64,000 bases of DNA from Ideonella sp. GTDB lineage: Bacteria; Pseudomonadota; Gammaproteobacteria; Burkholderiales; Burkholderiaceae_C. Under the pieces are notes generated by a model. The model was not told the DNA's origin, did not search any database, and worked only from the letters and a program-made list of their open reading frames with translations. Positions 17,427-27,005 of the stretch are shown here, in pieces; position 1 is the stretch's first letter; each line of letters opens with the position of its first letter. A program made the position numbers and the translations under genes. The DNA is taken from positions 248,001 through 312,000 of the forward strand of contig JABTUC010000001.1 in the NCBI GenBank assembly GCA_015075545.1. Direction: 5' to 3'.

Positions 17427-18926
17427 ATGACCTGGGCCGTCATCAGCCAGGCCTTCGGGCTGGTGTTCGATCCCTACGTGCTGTGGATCATCCTGGCGTC
17501 GGCGCTGTTCGGGCTGTTCGTCGGCGCGGTGCCGGGGCTGACGGCGACGATGGCCACCGCGCTGCTGGTGCCGGTGACGTTCTTCATTCCGCCGGTGCCG
17601 GCGGTGGCGGCGATCGTGAGCTGCACGGCGATGGCGATCTTCGCCGGCGACATTCCCGGCGCGCTGCTGCGCATTCCGGGCACGCCGGCGTCGGCGGCGT
17701 ACACCGACGAGGCGTACGCGATGACCAAGAAGGGCCAGGCCGAGCTGGCGCTCGGCGCGGGGCTGGTGTTCTCGGCCATCGGCGGGCTGTTCGGCACCGC
17801 GGTGCTGATCGCGTTCGCACCCGTGCTGGCCGAGGTGGCGCTGAAGTTCTCGTCGTTCGAGTACTTCTGGCTGGTGGTGCTCGGGCTGTCGGGCGCGGTG
17901 TTCATCGGCGCGTCGAGCAAGCTCAAGGCGGTGATCTCGCTGATGCTCGGGCTGCTGATCGTCGCGTCGGTCGGGCTCGACAACCCGGGCGCGTATCCGC
18001 GCTTCACCTTCGGCAACGCCGAGCTGATGGGCGGCGTGTCGTTGATCCCGGTGATGGTGGGCATGTTCGCGGTGTCGGAGATCCTGCGCTACGTGACGTC
18101 GATCCACCCGCCGCCGAAGTTCGCCGCCGAGCACATCGGCAACGTCTTTCGCGGCATGTGGGAGCTGACCCGCAAGTACAAGGTGCAGTTGTTCCGCGGC
18201 AGCGCGATCGGCACCGCGATCGGCATCCAGCCCGGTGCCGGCGCCGACATCGCGTCGTGGATCACCTACGCGGCGAGCAAGCGCTTCTCGAAGGAGCCGG
18301 AGAAGTTCGGCACCGGGCACGTCGAGGGCATCGTCGAGTCGGGCGCGGCCAACAACTCGGCGCTGGCCGGCGCGTGGGTGCCGGCGCTGGTGTTCGGCAT
18401 CCCGGGCGACTCGATCACCGCGATCGCGATCGGCGTGCTCTACCTGAAGAACATGAACCCCGGGCCGACGCTGTTCATCAACAACCCGCAGAATATCTAC
18501 GCGATCTTCCTCGTCTTCATCCTCGCCAACATCATCATGGTGCCGCTCGGCTGGGCGGCGATCAAGGCGGCCAAGACGGTGCTGCGCGCGCCGCAGAACC
18601 TGCTGATGCCGGTGATCCTGCTGTTCTGCGCGGTGGGCGCGTTCGCGATCAACAACACGGTGTTCGGCGTGCTGCTGATCCTGCTGTTCGGGCTGTTCGC
18701 GTTCGTGATGGAGGAGAACGGCTTCCCCACGGCGCCGGCGATCCTCGGGGTGGTGCTCGGCGGCATGCTCGAGGAGAACTTCGTCACCTCGATGATCAAG
18801 GCCGACGGCAACGCGGCCGCGTTCCTCACGCGGCCGATCGCGGGCTTCCTGGCCGCGGCGACGCTGGTGATCCTGGCGTGGCCGCTGCTGGCGCGGTTGT
18901 GGCGCAGGCCGGCCGTGGCGCACTGA
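17427..18926 (+). CDS. tctA: Tripartite tricarboxylate transporter large permease (TctA)
   Basis: A 499-residue permease with about twelve hydrophobic segments. TctA landmarks are LFGLFVGAVPGLTATMATALL, GDIPGALLRIPGTPASAA (with the repeated PGTP motif), IGIQPGAGADIASWITYA and VFGIPGDSITAIAIGVL near the second half. An AAGGAAGG site precedes the ATG at 17427. It completes the TctCBA transporter that follows the dioxygenase gene. Because of the 742-bp spacer it may need its own promoter or be expressed at a different level from tctCB. Confidence 0.92.
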   Translation: MTWAVISQAFGLVFDPYVLWIILASALFGLFVGAVPGLTATMATALLVPVTFFIPPVPAVAAIVSCTAMAIFAGDIPGALLRIPGTPASAAYTDEAYAMTKKGQAELALGAGLVFSAIGGLFGTAVLIAFAPVLAEVALKFSSFEYFWLVVLGLSGAVFIGASSKLKAVISLMLGLLIVASVGLDNPGAYPRFTFGNAELMGGVSLIPVMVGMFAVSEILRYVTSIHPPPKFAAEHIGNVFRGMWELTRKYKVQLFRGSAIGTAIGIQPGAGADIASWITYAASKRFSKEPEKFGTGHVEGIVESGAANNSALAGAWVPALVFGIPGDSITAIAIGVLYLKNMNPGPTLFINNPQNIYAIFLVFILANIIMVPLGWAAIKAAKTVLRAPQNLLMPVILLFCAVGAFAINNTVFGVLLILLFGLFAFVMEENGFPTAPAILGVVLGGMLEENFVTSMIKADGNAAAFLTRPIAGFLAAATLVILAWPLLARLWRRPAVAH

Positions 18927-18929
18927 ATC

Positions 18930-18947
18930 GCCGCGCCGCGGCGCGGC
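18930..18947. terminator. Perfect 18-bp GC palindrome, possible bidirectional terminator
   Basis: The sequence GCCGCGCCGCGGCGCGGC is its own reverse complement and lies between the convergent ends of tctA (18926) and the small secreted-protein gene (18977). A second, weaker inverted repeat follows at about 18956-18973. There is no T-run on either side, so this is a candidate only. Confidence 0.35.
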
Positions 18948-18976
18948 CGTGGCGCGAGCCGGCCGCCTGCGGCCGA

Positions 18977-19204
18977 CTACAGCTTGCGCGCCGTTTCGGC
19001 AGCGGCCTTGCCGACCACTTCCTTGGTGGCTGGCGCCTTCTTCGACGCCACCGTCTTGGCCGCCGTGGTGCTGCTTTGCACCGGGGCCTTGGCCTGCGCC
19101 ACCGGCTGGGCCTGCGCTTCGGCCTGGGCATCCTTGACGTCGTCGGCCGGGCATGCCAGCGCACCGGCACCGACGAACGCGAGCGCAATCGACAACCACT
19201 TCAT
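18977..19204 (-). CDS. Small exported Ala/Lys-rich protein
   Basis: A 75-residue protein. Residues 1-18 form a clear signal peptide (MKWLSIALAFVGAGALA) followed by CPADDVKDAQ, then a low-complexity tail of Ala, Gln, Lys and Thr (AQAEAQAQPVAQAKAP). GGGGAGT lies before the ATG. The cysteine right after the signal region could make it a lipoprotein, but the residues before it (ALAC) fit both signal peptidases. It is divergent from hsp20 with a 178-bp gap. Function unknown. Confidence 0.6.
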   Translation of the reverse strand: MKWLSIALAFVGAGALACPADDVKDAQAEAQAQPVAQAKAPVQSSTTAAKTVASKKAPATKEVVGKAAAETARKL

Positions 19205-19382
19205 GGCAACTCCCCTTGCGAAATCCCGCAGGCTGCAGCGTAGGACGGATCTCGCTGAGGATCAAGGGGTCAATGCAAGCGAGCCTGCGGCGCGGTCGGA
19301 CTTGCGCAGAATCAACTCGGGCGGCGGCCGTCGCGCGAGGATTGGTCTGCTGGGCAGTCCGCCCGTATCTCAGGAGGAAGCA

Positions 19383-19808
19383 ATGAGCCAATTGCGAGTC
19401 AACCATCCATTCGATGTCGATCTGTTCGACGATGCGTTCCGCGGCTTTCTGCGGCCGTGGCGCACCGAGGTCGCCAACGTGGCCCCGACGATCAAGCTCG
19501 ACCTCACCGAGCACGACGACAACTACGTCGTCAAGGCCGAGATCCCCGGCGTGCGCAAGGAGGACATCGACGTGCGCATCGAAGGCAACCTGGTGACCAT
19601 CAGCGCCGAGGTCAAGAAGGACAAAGAGGAGAAGAAGGGTGGCCGCGTGCTGCGCGCCGAGCGCGAGTACGGCTACGCCAGCCGCAGCTTCACGCTGGCC
19701 AGCGCAGTCGACGAGAGCAAGGCCGACGCCAAGTACAACAGCGGCGTGCTGGAGCTGATGCTGCCCAAGAAGGCCGGCTCGGCGAGCAAGAAGCTGGCGA
19801 TCGGCTGA
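19383..19808 (+). CDS. Small heat-shock protein, Hsp20/alpha-crystallin family
   Basis: A 141-residue ATP-independent holdase chaperone of the cytoplasm. Domain order is a short N-terminal arm (FDVDLFDDAFRGFLRPW), an alpha-crystallin domain from about 35 to 125 (IKLDLTEHDDNYVVKAEIPG ... EDIDVRIEGNLVTISAEV) and the family's NSGVLELMLPKK strand, then a short tail. AGGAGG lies seven bases upstream of ATG 19383. The 178 bp before it was searched by eye for a sigma-32 promoter without a convincing match. Confidence 0.9.
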   Translation: MSQLRVNHPFDVDLFDDAFRGFLRPWRTEVANVAPTIKLDLTEHDDNYVVKAEIPGVRKEDIDVRIEGNLVTISAEVKKDKEEKKGGRVLRAEREYGYASRSFTLASAVDESKADAKYNSGVLELMLPKKAGSASKKLAIG

Positions 19809-19854
19809 CCGCGCGGGCCGCGGCGGCGCTCGCGCGTTGCTGTCGCCGGGTGCG

Positions 19855-20046
19855 ATGCCCTGGAACGAAGCGCGCCACCCGCCCTCGATGGCTCGGCTCG
19901 CGCCGCCGGTTCGTGCCAAGGCGATCGAGATCGCCAATGCGTTGCTCGCGGAGGGCATGGATGAAGGCATGGCGATACGGATCGCGATCGCCAAGGCCAA
20001 GCAATGGGCGCAGCGCCACCTGCCCGAAGCCCGCGAGCCGTGGTGA
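19855..20046 (+). CDS. YdaT-like small protein
   Basis: A 63-residue protein starting MPWNEARHPPSM and continuing VRAKAIEIANALLAEGMDEG and AIRIAIAKAKQWAQ. This is the conserved pattern of the short YdaT-type proteins (in Bacillus: MPW...YP.S...L...VR.KAIEIANALL.EG..EG.AI.IA.AKA..W), whose function is unknown but which are often stress-linked. ATG 19855 matches the family start; an upstream TTG at 19837 is not needed. It follows hsp20 by 46 bp and may be co-transcribed. Confidence 0.75.
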   Translation: MPWNEARHPPSMARLAPPVRAKAIEIANALLAEGMDEGMAIRIAIAKAKQWAQRHLPEAREPW

Positions 20047-20094
20047 CCCCGATCGCGACGCGTCGTCGACGCGGCCGCTCCGGCGGCACACGTC

Positions 20095-21321
20095 TCAACG
20101 CTCGCGCACCTTGACGCGCACGCCCTCGCCGACGCTGGGCGGCGGGTAGACGATCACGGTGTCGCCGGCGCGCGCGCCGTGCCGCACCCACGCCACCTGG
20201 GCGTTGCGCGCCTCGACCTGCACCGGGCGCAGCCGCGCGCGACCTTGCTCGAACGCGAACATCGCCATCGCGTCCGGTGCCTCGGCCATCGCGCCGCTGC
20301 CGTTGCCCGCCAGCGGGAACAGCGCGCTGGCCGGCACCAGCGTGACGTTGTCGGCCGCGCGCGTGACGATGCGCACGCCGACGCGGTAGCCGTCGCCGAG
20401 TGCCTGCCATTGATCGGCCGGGCTGTCGAGGTCGATCAGCACGCGCACCCGCTGCTCCTCGACGCCGAGCGCCGACACCTTGGTGAACGCGCCGGGCTCG
20501 ACGATCCGCACGTGCCCCGCCAGCGAGCGCGGGCCGCCCCAGCGCTCGATCACCACCGGCGCGCCGGGGCGCAGCGGCAGCGCCTCGGTGGTCAGCAGTT
20601 CGGCCACCACTTCGAGCTGCCGCGTGTCGCCGATCTCGATCAACGGCGCGCCGGCGGCCAGCGGCGTCTCGCTGGTCTGCGCCACGCGCAGCACGCGGCC
20701 GCTCGCCGGCGAGCGCAGCACGAAGCCCGCGCCGGGCGCGCCGCGCTCGACCGCCGCCAGCGCGGCCAGCGCCTGCTCGACCTCGTAGCCGGCGGCGCGG
20801 CGCGCGTTGATCGTCGACTCGACGTTCTTCTGCGCCGAGCGCACCAGCAGCGTGTCGTTGTCGAGCCGGTTGCGCGAGATGAAGCCGCCGCGCGCCAGCT
20901 CCTCGCTGCGCTCGAGCTCGTTGCGCGCCCTGGCAAGCTCGACCTCGGCAGCGCCGACCTGGGCCTGGGCGCGATCGGCCAGCGCGCGTGCGGTGGTGAC
21001 GCGCACGCGCAGCTCGCGCAGCGTGCGCTGGTCGTGCAGCGGCGGCAGCACCGGTTGCAGCGTGGCCACCACGGCGCCGGCCTCGACCGCATCGCCCTCG
21101 CGCAGCGCCACGCGCGACAGCACGCCGGCCAGCGGCGCCGCCACCACGTAGCGGTCGCGCAGCCGGGTCTTGCCGTCCTCCTCGACCGCGCTCTCGAAAT
21201 GCCCTTGCGTCACGCCAGCCACCTCGACCTCGATCGGCCGCGGCGCGAACGCCCAGACGAGCACCGCCAGCGTCGCCGCGGCACCCAGCCCGCTCAGCAC
21301 CCACGTGCGCTTGATCTTCAT
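20095..21321 (-). CDS. HlyD-family membrane fusion protein of an ABC exporter
   Basis: A 408-residue periplasmic adaptor: one N-terminal membrane helix (about 8-26, WVLSGLGAAATLAVLVWAF), a barrel-sandwich half-motif (RYVVAAPLAGVLSRVALREGD), a coiled-coil hairpin (about 95-175), the second lipoyl half (FVLRSPASGRVLRVAQ) and a beta-barrel domain. It starts two bases after the FtsX gene stop. With the ATPase and FtsX genes it makes a DevBCA/MacAB-like exporter. A TolC partner is not in the window, and the exported substrate is unknown. Confidence 0.88.
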   Translation of the reverse strand: MKIKRTWVLSGLGAAATLAVLVWAFAPRPIEVEVAGVTQGHFESAVEEDGKTRLRDRYVVAAPLAGVLSRVALREGDAVEAGAVVATLQPVLPPLHDQRTLRELRVRVTTARALADRAQAQVGAAEVELARARNELERSEELARGGFISRNRLDNDTLLVRSAQKNVESTINARRAAGYEVEQALAALAAVERGAPGAGFVLRSPASGRVLRVAQTSETPLAAGAPLIEIGDTRQLEVVAELLTTEALPLRPGAPVVIERWGGPRSLAGHVRIVEPGAFTKVSALGVEEQRVRVLIDLDSPADQWQALGDGYRVGVRIVTRAADNVTLVPASALFPLAGNGSGAMAEAPDAMAMFAFEQGRARLRPVQVEARNAQVAWVRHGARAGDTVIVYPPPSVGEGVRVKVRER

Positions 21322-21323
21322 CG

Positions 21324-23693
21324 TCAATCCTTCGCCTTCAATGCCGACACCATGTCCAGGCGGTCGATGCGCCGCCGCACCACCAGCGCGCTGGCCACAG
21401 CGGCCGCCACCACGATGAGGCCGGCCCAGGCATAGGTGCGCGCGGCGACCGCCACCGGAAAGTGGAACTGGTCGGACTTCATCAGCTCGACCACCAGGTG
21501 CGTCAGGCCCCAGCCGAGCACCATGCCCAGCGGCAGCGCGATGGCGATCGTGATCGCCAGCTCGCCCAGCAACAGGGTCGACACCTCGCCGCGGGTGAAG
21601 CCGAGCACGCGCAGGCTGGCCAGCTCCCACGCGCGCTCGGCCAGCGCGATGCGCGCGTTGTTGTAGACCACGCCCACCGCGATCACCACCGCGAAGGCGG
21701 TCAGCACGGCCCCCATGATGCGCACGTTGCGCGCGCTGACGTCTTCCATGTTGCGCAGCATCGTGGCCTTGCTCCAGGCGCCGGCGACGCGCGGCAGCTC
21801 GCGGCTGGCCTGCAGCAGCGCGGTCTCGCGGTCGCGCAGCGTGGCGACCACGAAGCCGCTGGACACGTCGCCGTCGCCGAGCAGGCGGTTCAGCTCGCGC
21901 CGGTCCATGTAGGCGTTCAGGCCCATCATCTCCGGCACGATCGCCGACACCGGCAGCTGCAGCGTCTGTCCGCGGCCCTCGAGCACCTCGACGCGCACGG
22001 TGTCGCCGCGGCGCGCGCCGAGCTTTTCGGCCAGGCGCTCGTTCAACACCAGGCCACGACCCTCGAGCAGCACCTCGCGCAGATCGCCGTCGATCAGCCG
22101 GTACAGCGCCGCGCGGCCGTGGTAGCCGCGGATGATGCTGCGTTCGCGACGGTGCCCGTGCACGAAGGTCACCGGCACGAAGCGCAGCGACTCGACCGCG
22201 GTGGCCCCGGGCAGGCGTGCCAGCTCGCGGCCGGCGCCGTCGCCGACCACCTCGGCCGTCCACAGCGTGACGTCGCCGCGCAGCACCAGGTTGAATTGGG
22301 TGTCGACGATGATGTCGATCGCGTCGCGCACGAAGTTGCCGAGCACGACGATCGCCACCGCCGCGGCAACGCCGACGATCGCGAGCCCCGAGCGCAGCGG
22401 CCGGCGCTCGAGGTTGCGGATGATCATGCGCAGCGCCGGCGGCACGCCGCCGATGCCCAGCCGCTCGAGCAGCATGCGACGGTAGCGGTCGGGCGCGGGC
22501 GGGCGCATCGCCTCGGCCGGCGCCAGCCGCACGCTGGCGACGATGGCGTTGAGCGTGCCGGCCGCCGCGGTGGCCACCGTGATGCCGCCGCTGACCGCCA
22601 GCAGCCACGGCGGCACGCTGTGCACGAACGACGGGAAGTGGAAGAAGTCGGCGTACAGGCCGGCGATCAGACCGCCCAGCCAGTCGCCCAGCACGACGCC
22701 GAGCGCCAGGCCGGCGGCAACGATCAGCAGCACCATCTTCAGGTAGTGCGCGGCGATGTAGCGGTTGCGGTAGCCCACCGCCTTGAGGGTGGCGATCTGC
22801 TCGCGCTGCGTGGCCACCAGGCGCGACACCACCACGTTGAGCAGGAACGCCGCCACCGCCAGGAAGATCACCGGCAGCACGGTGCCGAGCACGCGCTGCT
22901 CCTTGATCTCGTTGTCGAGCATCGCGTGCGAGGTCTGCTCGCTGCGCCCGTACGCCTCGCGTCCGCCGAACGGCGTCAGCAGCGGCCGCAGCCGCTCGGC
23001 GACGGCGCGCTCGCTCGCCCACGGCGCGAGCTGGATCGACAGGTGGTCGATCGCGCCCTTCATGTCGAAGGCGGCGGCGAGCGCGTCGTGGTCGACCCAG
23101 AAGACGCCGAAGCCGCGCAGGTCGGGCATGCCCCACATCCCGGCGAAGATGAACTCGGGCGACAAAGCGGTGCCCACCATCACCAGCGTGCGCCGCTTGC
23201 CGTTGATCAGCGCCGACAGGCGCGCCCCCGGCTGCAGGCCGTGCGCCTGCGCGAAGCCCACCGACGCCAGCGCCTCGATCGCACCGTCGCTGCGCGGCGT
23301 GTCGGCGTCGAGCGCGCGCCCGCCGGCCACCACCACCTGGTTCATGCGCCGCGGCACCTTGCGATCGACGCCGATCAGGTGGCCGATGATCGGATCGCTG
23401 CGGCCCTCGATGTCGACGCGCACGATGCGCTCGACGGTGCCCTGCACGTCGGCCACGCCCGGCACGACAAGCACGCGCTGCTGCAGCGACGCGGGCGCCC
23501 GCTTGACGACGGCGAACACCTCGGCGAAGCGGCCCTGCGAGTAGAAGCGGTCGCGCGCCGCGGCCAGCGACTCCACCGCCGACAGGCTGGCCACGAACCC
23601 GCCGATGCCGCTGGCGACCACCAGCGCGATGGTCGCCGCCTGGCTCCACATCCGCAGCAGGTCGCGCAGCAGTTTGCGGTCGAGCGCGCGCAT
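21324..23693 (-). CDS. FtsX-family ABC transporter permease
   Basis: A 789-residue permease with two FtsX units: an N-terminal helix (about 15-40), a large periplasmic domain, three helices at about 255-380 including VSRLVATQREQIATLKAVGY, a second N-terminal-type helix near 425-445, another periplasmic domain, and three C-terminal helices containing ELASLRVLGFTRGEVSTLLL. This doubled FtsX layout is typical of bacterial exporters of the LolCE/MacB superfamily. ATG 23693 is preceded by GGTGAGG; a GTG at 23705 overlapping the ATPase stop is an alternative start. It lies between the ATPase and HlyD genes. Confidence 0.88.
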   Translation of the reverse strand: MRALDRKLLRDLLRMWSQAATIALVVASGIGGFVASLSAVESLAAARDRFYSQGRFAEVFAVVKRAPASLQQRVLVVPGVADVQGTVERIVRVDIEGRSDPIIGHLIGVDRKVPRRMNQVVVAGGRALDADTPRSDGAIEALASVGFAQAHGLQPGARLSALINGKRRTLVMVGTALSPEFIFAGMWGMPDLRGFGVFWVDHDALAAAFDMKGAIDHLSIQLAPWASERAVAERLRPLLTPFGGREAYGRSEQTSHAMLDNEIKEQRVLGTVLPVIFLAVAAFLLNVVVSRLVATQREQIATLKAVGYRNRYIAAHYLKMVLLIVAAGLALGVVLGDWLGGLIAGLYADFFHFPSFVHSVPPWLLAVSGGITVATAAAGTLNAIVASVRLAPAEAMRPPAPDRYRRMLLERLGIGGVPPALRMIIRNLERRPLRSGLAIVGVAAAVAIVVLGNFVRDAIDIIVDTQFNLVLRGDVTLWTAEVVGDGAGRELARLPGATAVESLRFVPVTFVHGHRRERSIIRGYHGRAALYRLIDGDLREVLLEGRGLVLNERLAEKLGARRGDTVRVEVLEGRGQTLQLPVSAIVPEMMGLNAYMDRRELNRLLGDGDVSSGFVVATLRDRETALLQASRELPRVAGAWSKATMLRNMEDVSARNVRIMGAVLTAFAVVIAVGVVYNNARIALAERAWELASLRVLGFTRGEVSTLLLGELAITIAIALPLGMVLGWGLTHLVVELMKSDQFHFPVAVAARTYAWAGLIVVAAAVASALVVRRRIDRLDMVSALKAKD

Positions 23694-23698
23694 CGGCC

Positions 23699-24418
<720 letters not shown>

Positions 24419-24499
24419 CGGCACCACTGTAGGCCGCGCGTGGGCCCGCCCATTGCCTGCGATCAAGCTGGCGGCCGGTCCGGCGCGACGGGCCCGGCG

Positions 24500-25027
24500 T
24501 CACACGGCGGGCGGCAGGCCGCGCAGCCACGCCAGCGCGTCGCGCAGCTGGGCCGCGGGCTCGCGCGCTGCGTCGAGCGTCAACGCCAGTTCGCCGGGCT
24601 GCGGCGGCTCCAGCGTGGCCAACTGGCTTGCCAGCAGCGACGGCGGCATGTAGTGGCCCTGCCGAGCGGCCATGCGCTCACGCAGCAGTTCGGGAGCGCC
24701 GGACAGGTGCAGGAGTGCGAGGTCCGGCGCGTGCGTGCGCAGCGTATCGCGGTAGCTGCGCTTGAGCGCCGAGCACGACAGCACCACCGCGCGCCCGTCG
24801 CGCCGCGCGTTGCCGAGCAGGTCGGCCAAGGTGGCGAGCCAGCCTTGCCGGTCGGCGTCGCCCAGCGCGATGCCGGCGGCCATGCGCTCGACATTGGCCG
24901 GCGGATGGAACTCGTCGCCCTCGACGAAGCGGGCGCCGAGTTGCGCGGCGAGCGCGGCGCCGAGCGTGCTCTTGCCGCTGCCGCAGACGCCCATCACGAC
25001 GATCGGCCGCACCGGTCGCACCTTCAC
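24500..25027 (-). CDS. gntK: Gluconokinase
   Basis: A 175-residue kinase that phosphorylates D-gluconate to 6-phosphogluconate. It has Walker [27 protein letters not shown] with the substrate-binding loop, [11 protein letters not shown], and the [17 protein letters not shown] lid and C-terminal segment of the GntK family. The start GTG at 25027 overlaps the TGA of gnd (GTGA), so the two are translationally coupled. Together they move gluconate into the pentose phosphate pathway. Confidence 0.92.
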   Translation of the reverse strand: MKVRPVRPIVVMGVCGSGKSTLGAALAAQLGARFVEGDEFHPPANVERMAAGIALGDADRQGWLATLADLLGNARRDGRAVVLSCSALKRSYRDTLRTHAPDLALLHLSGAPELLRERMAARQGHYMPPSLLASQLATLEPPQPGELALTLDAAREPAAQLRDALAWLRGLPPAV

Positions 25028-26016
25028 GGGTTCGTTCGACGCGCTGGTGCCTCGACGTGGCCGCCGAATTGCTTGCGCAGCGCCGACAGCATCTTGTCGG
25101 CGAAGCCGTGGTCCTGGCGCGAACGGAAACGCGCGTACAGCGCCGCGGTCAGCACCTGTGCCGGCACCGCGGTGTCGACCGCGGCCTGCACCGTCCAGCG
25201 GCCCTCGCCGGAGTCTTCCACCGCGCCGCCGTAACCCGACAGGTCGCGGTCTTCGGCCAGTGCCGCGGCCGCCAGGTCGAGCAGCCACGACGACACCACG
25301 CTGCCGCGGCGCCACACCTCGGCGATGTCGGCAAGGTCGAAGGCGTAGCGGTGCTCGGGGCCGAGCGACGACTTGCCGGCGTTGCGCAGGATGTCGAAGC
25401 CTTCGGCGAGCGCCTGCATCATTCCGTATTCGATGCCGTTGTGGATCATCTTCACGAAGTGGCCCGCGCCGGCCGGCCCGCAATGCAGCCAGCCGTGCTC
25501 GGCGCGGCGCACGGCGCCGTCGCTGCCGCGCGTGCGCGGCTGCGCCGCCAGCCCCGGCGCCAGCGTGTCGAACAGCGGCGCCAGGCGCTGCACCGCCGCC
25601 TCGGGCCCGCCGATCATCAGGCAGTAGCCGCGCTCGAGGCCCCACACGCCGCCGCTGGTGCCGACGTCGAGGTAGTCGATGCCGCGGGCGGCCAGCGTGC
25701 GCGCGCGCTGCACGTCGTCGTGATGGTGGCTGTTGCCGCCGTCGATCACCACGTCGCCGGCCGAGAGCTGGCGCCCCAGCTCGGCGACCGTCGTTGCGGT
25801 GGGCTCGCCGTGCGGCAGCATCACCCACACCGCGCGCGGTGCGCGCAACTGCGGCACCAGCTCGGGCAGCGAGCGCGCGGGCCGCGCACCCTCGCGCACC
25901 AGCGCGTCGACCGCCGCCGCGTCGCGGTCGAACACCACGCACTCATGGCCGCCGCGAATCAGTCGCCGCACCAGGTTGGCCCCCATGCGCCCCAAGCCCA
26001 CCATCGCCAGTTGCAT
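25024..26016 (-). CDS. gnd: 6-phosphogluconate dehydrogenase, decarboxylating (short GndA/YqeC type)
   Basis: A 330-residue enzyme that oxidises and decarboxylates 6-phosphogluconate to ribulose 5-phosphate. The N-terminal Rossmann motif is [13 protein letters not shown]; substrate and catalytic segments [30 protein letters not shown] and [17 protein letters not shown] (Lys, His, Asn, Glu) are intact. At 330 residues it belongs to the short NAD-preferring class, not the 470-residue NADP class. It sits upstream of gntK with overlapping stop/start codons. Confidence 0.92.
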   Translation of the reverse strand: MQLAMVGLGRMGANLVRRLIRGGHECVVFDRDAAAVDALVREGARPARSLPELVPQLRAPRAVWVMLPHGEPTATTVAELGRQLSAGDVVIDGGNSHHHDDVQRARTLAARGIDYLDVGTSGGVWGLERGYCLMIGGPEAAVQRLAPLFDTLAPGLAAQPRTRGSDGAVRRAEHGWLHCGPAGAGHFVKMIHNGIEYGMMQALAEGFDILRNAGKSSLGPEHRYAFDLADIAEVWRRGSVVSSWLLDLAAAALAEDRDLSGYGGAVEDSGEGRWTVQAAVDTAVPAQVLTAALYARFRSRQDHGFADKMLSALRKQFGGHVEAPARRTNP

Positions 26017-26169
26017 CGTCGCACTCCTTCGCCGGCTCGCGACGCAAGCCTAGCGCAACGCGGCGCCCGCCTCGGCCGAGACCGGCGAGGCCATCGATCG
26101 AGTAAGCGTCGGCGCGTTCGTGACGGAATAGCGTCGGCGCGGTCGCTGGCAGCGGCCGCCGGCGACACA

Positions 26170-26481
26170 ATGGCCAGCACGATGAACGCGCTGACGTCGA
26201 TCGCCCTGTCCGGCCTGCAAGGCGCGCAACTGCGCGTGGGCAGTGCCGGCCACAACATCGCCAACGCGCTGACGCCGGGGTTTCGCCGCCAGGTGATCCA
26301 GCAGCAGACGATCGAGGGTGGCGGCGTCGCGACGACGATCGCGCGTTCGCCGGCGAGCGGCGAGGCGTTGGCCGAAGACCTGGTGGCGCTGAAGCTCGGC
26401 GAGCACCTGTTCGAGGCCAACCTGCAGGTGCTGCGCACGCACCACCGCATGCTCGGCACGCTGCTCGACGAAACCGTCTAG
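26170..26481 (+). CDS. Orphan flagellar basal-body rod-like protein
   Basis: A 103-residue protein that resembles the N-terminal region of FlgC/FlgG rod proteins: ALTSIALSGLQGAQLRVGSAGHNIANALTPGFRRQ carries (in pieces) the SGL.A...R....HNIAN..TPGFRR motif. The C-terminal helix (LFEANLQVLRTHHRMLGTLLDE) also resembles the rod-protein end, ..EAN..V...........LL. The central hook/rod domain is short, so the whole protein is essentially the coiled D0 part. No other flagellar gene is in the window. ATGs at 26170 and 26182 are both possible. Its TAG stop overlaps the stop of the convergent gene. Confidence 0.75.
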   Translation: MASTMNALTSIALSGLQGAQLRVGSAGHNIANALTPGFRRQVIQQQTIEGGGVATTIARSPASGEALAEDLVALKLGEHLFEANLQVLRTHHRMLGTLLDETV

Positions 26482-26879
26482 GGCAGCTCGCGCAGCAGCC
26501 GCTCGACCGCGGCTTGTACCGAAGCCCCGACCTGCACACCCAGCGCGATCGCTGCAGCGTTGACGTGCGACACCACGCCGTGCTGCCACGCATCGAGCGC
26601 ATCGCCGATGCGCGCACTGGTGTTCGCGACGGTGGCGCCGGCGATGCCGCGCGCCTGCAACATCGGCAGCGACGCGATGCCGGCATCGTCCTTGCCGACG
26701 CCGGCGTCGTTGAAGAACACCAGCCGCAGCGGCCACGCGGCGGCGATCGAGCCGGCGCTGCTGCCGCCGTGCGAGCCCGACACCACGATCGCACCCTCGT
26801 CGCCGGCGGCGAGCTGGCCGATCGAGTCGATCACGATCACGCGGCCGCCTGCGCCGCGCGCGACTTCCTGTTTGCGCAT
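26478..26879 (-). CDS. Conserved protein of unknown function
   Basis: A 133-residue soluble protein with a run of glycine-rich motifs: AIVVSGSHGGSSAGSIA, LVFFNDAGVGKDDAGIASL and SARIGDALDAWQHGVVSHVN. Conserved-looking SHGG, NDAG and GD residues suggest an enzyme or ligand-binding site, but I cannot name the family. It starts at ATG 26879, 127 bp from the divergent MFS gene, and its stop codon shares the CTAG tetranucleotide with the stop of the rod-like gene on the other strand. Confidence 0.6.
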   Translation of the reverse strand: MRKQEVARGAGGRVIVIDSIGQLAAGDEGAIVVSGSHGGSSAGSIAAAWPLRLVFFNDAGVGKDDAGIASLPMLQARGIAGATVANTSARIGDALDAWQHGVVSHVNAAAIALGVQVGASVQAAVERLLRELP

Positions 26880-27005
26880 CGGCCAATTGTCGCGCGTGTC
26901 GATCGACGGCCCGAATCGGTGACGCAGCGAAGCCCTTGGCCCGTTGCCTGCGCGGCTTGGGCGGGCGTGGTGCAATAGCAGCCTCTCCTTGCTTCGACCG
27001 GCCCC

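Noticed and set aside
19205-19382. Sigma-32 promoter before hsp20
   Set aside because: No CTTGAA/CCCCAT pair with 13-15 bp spacing could be seen.
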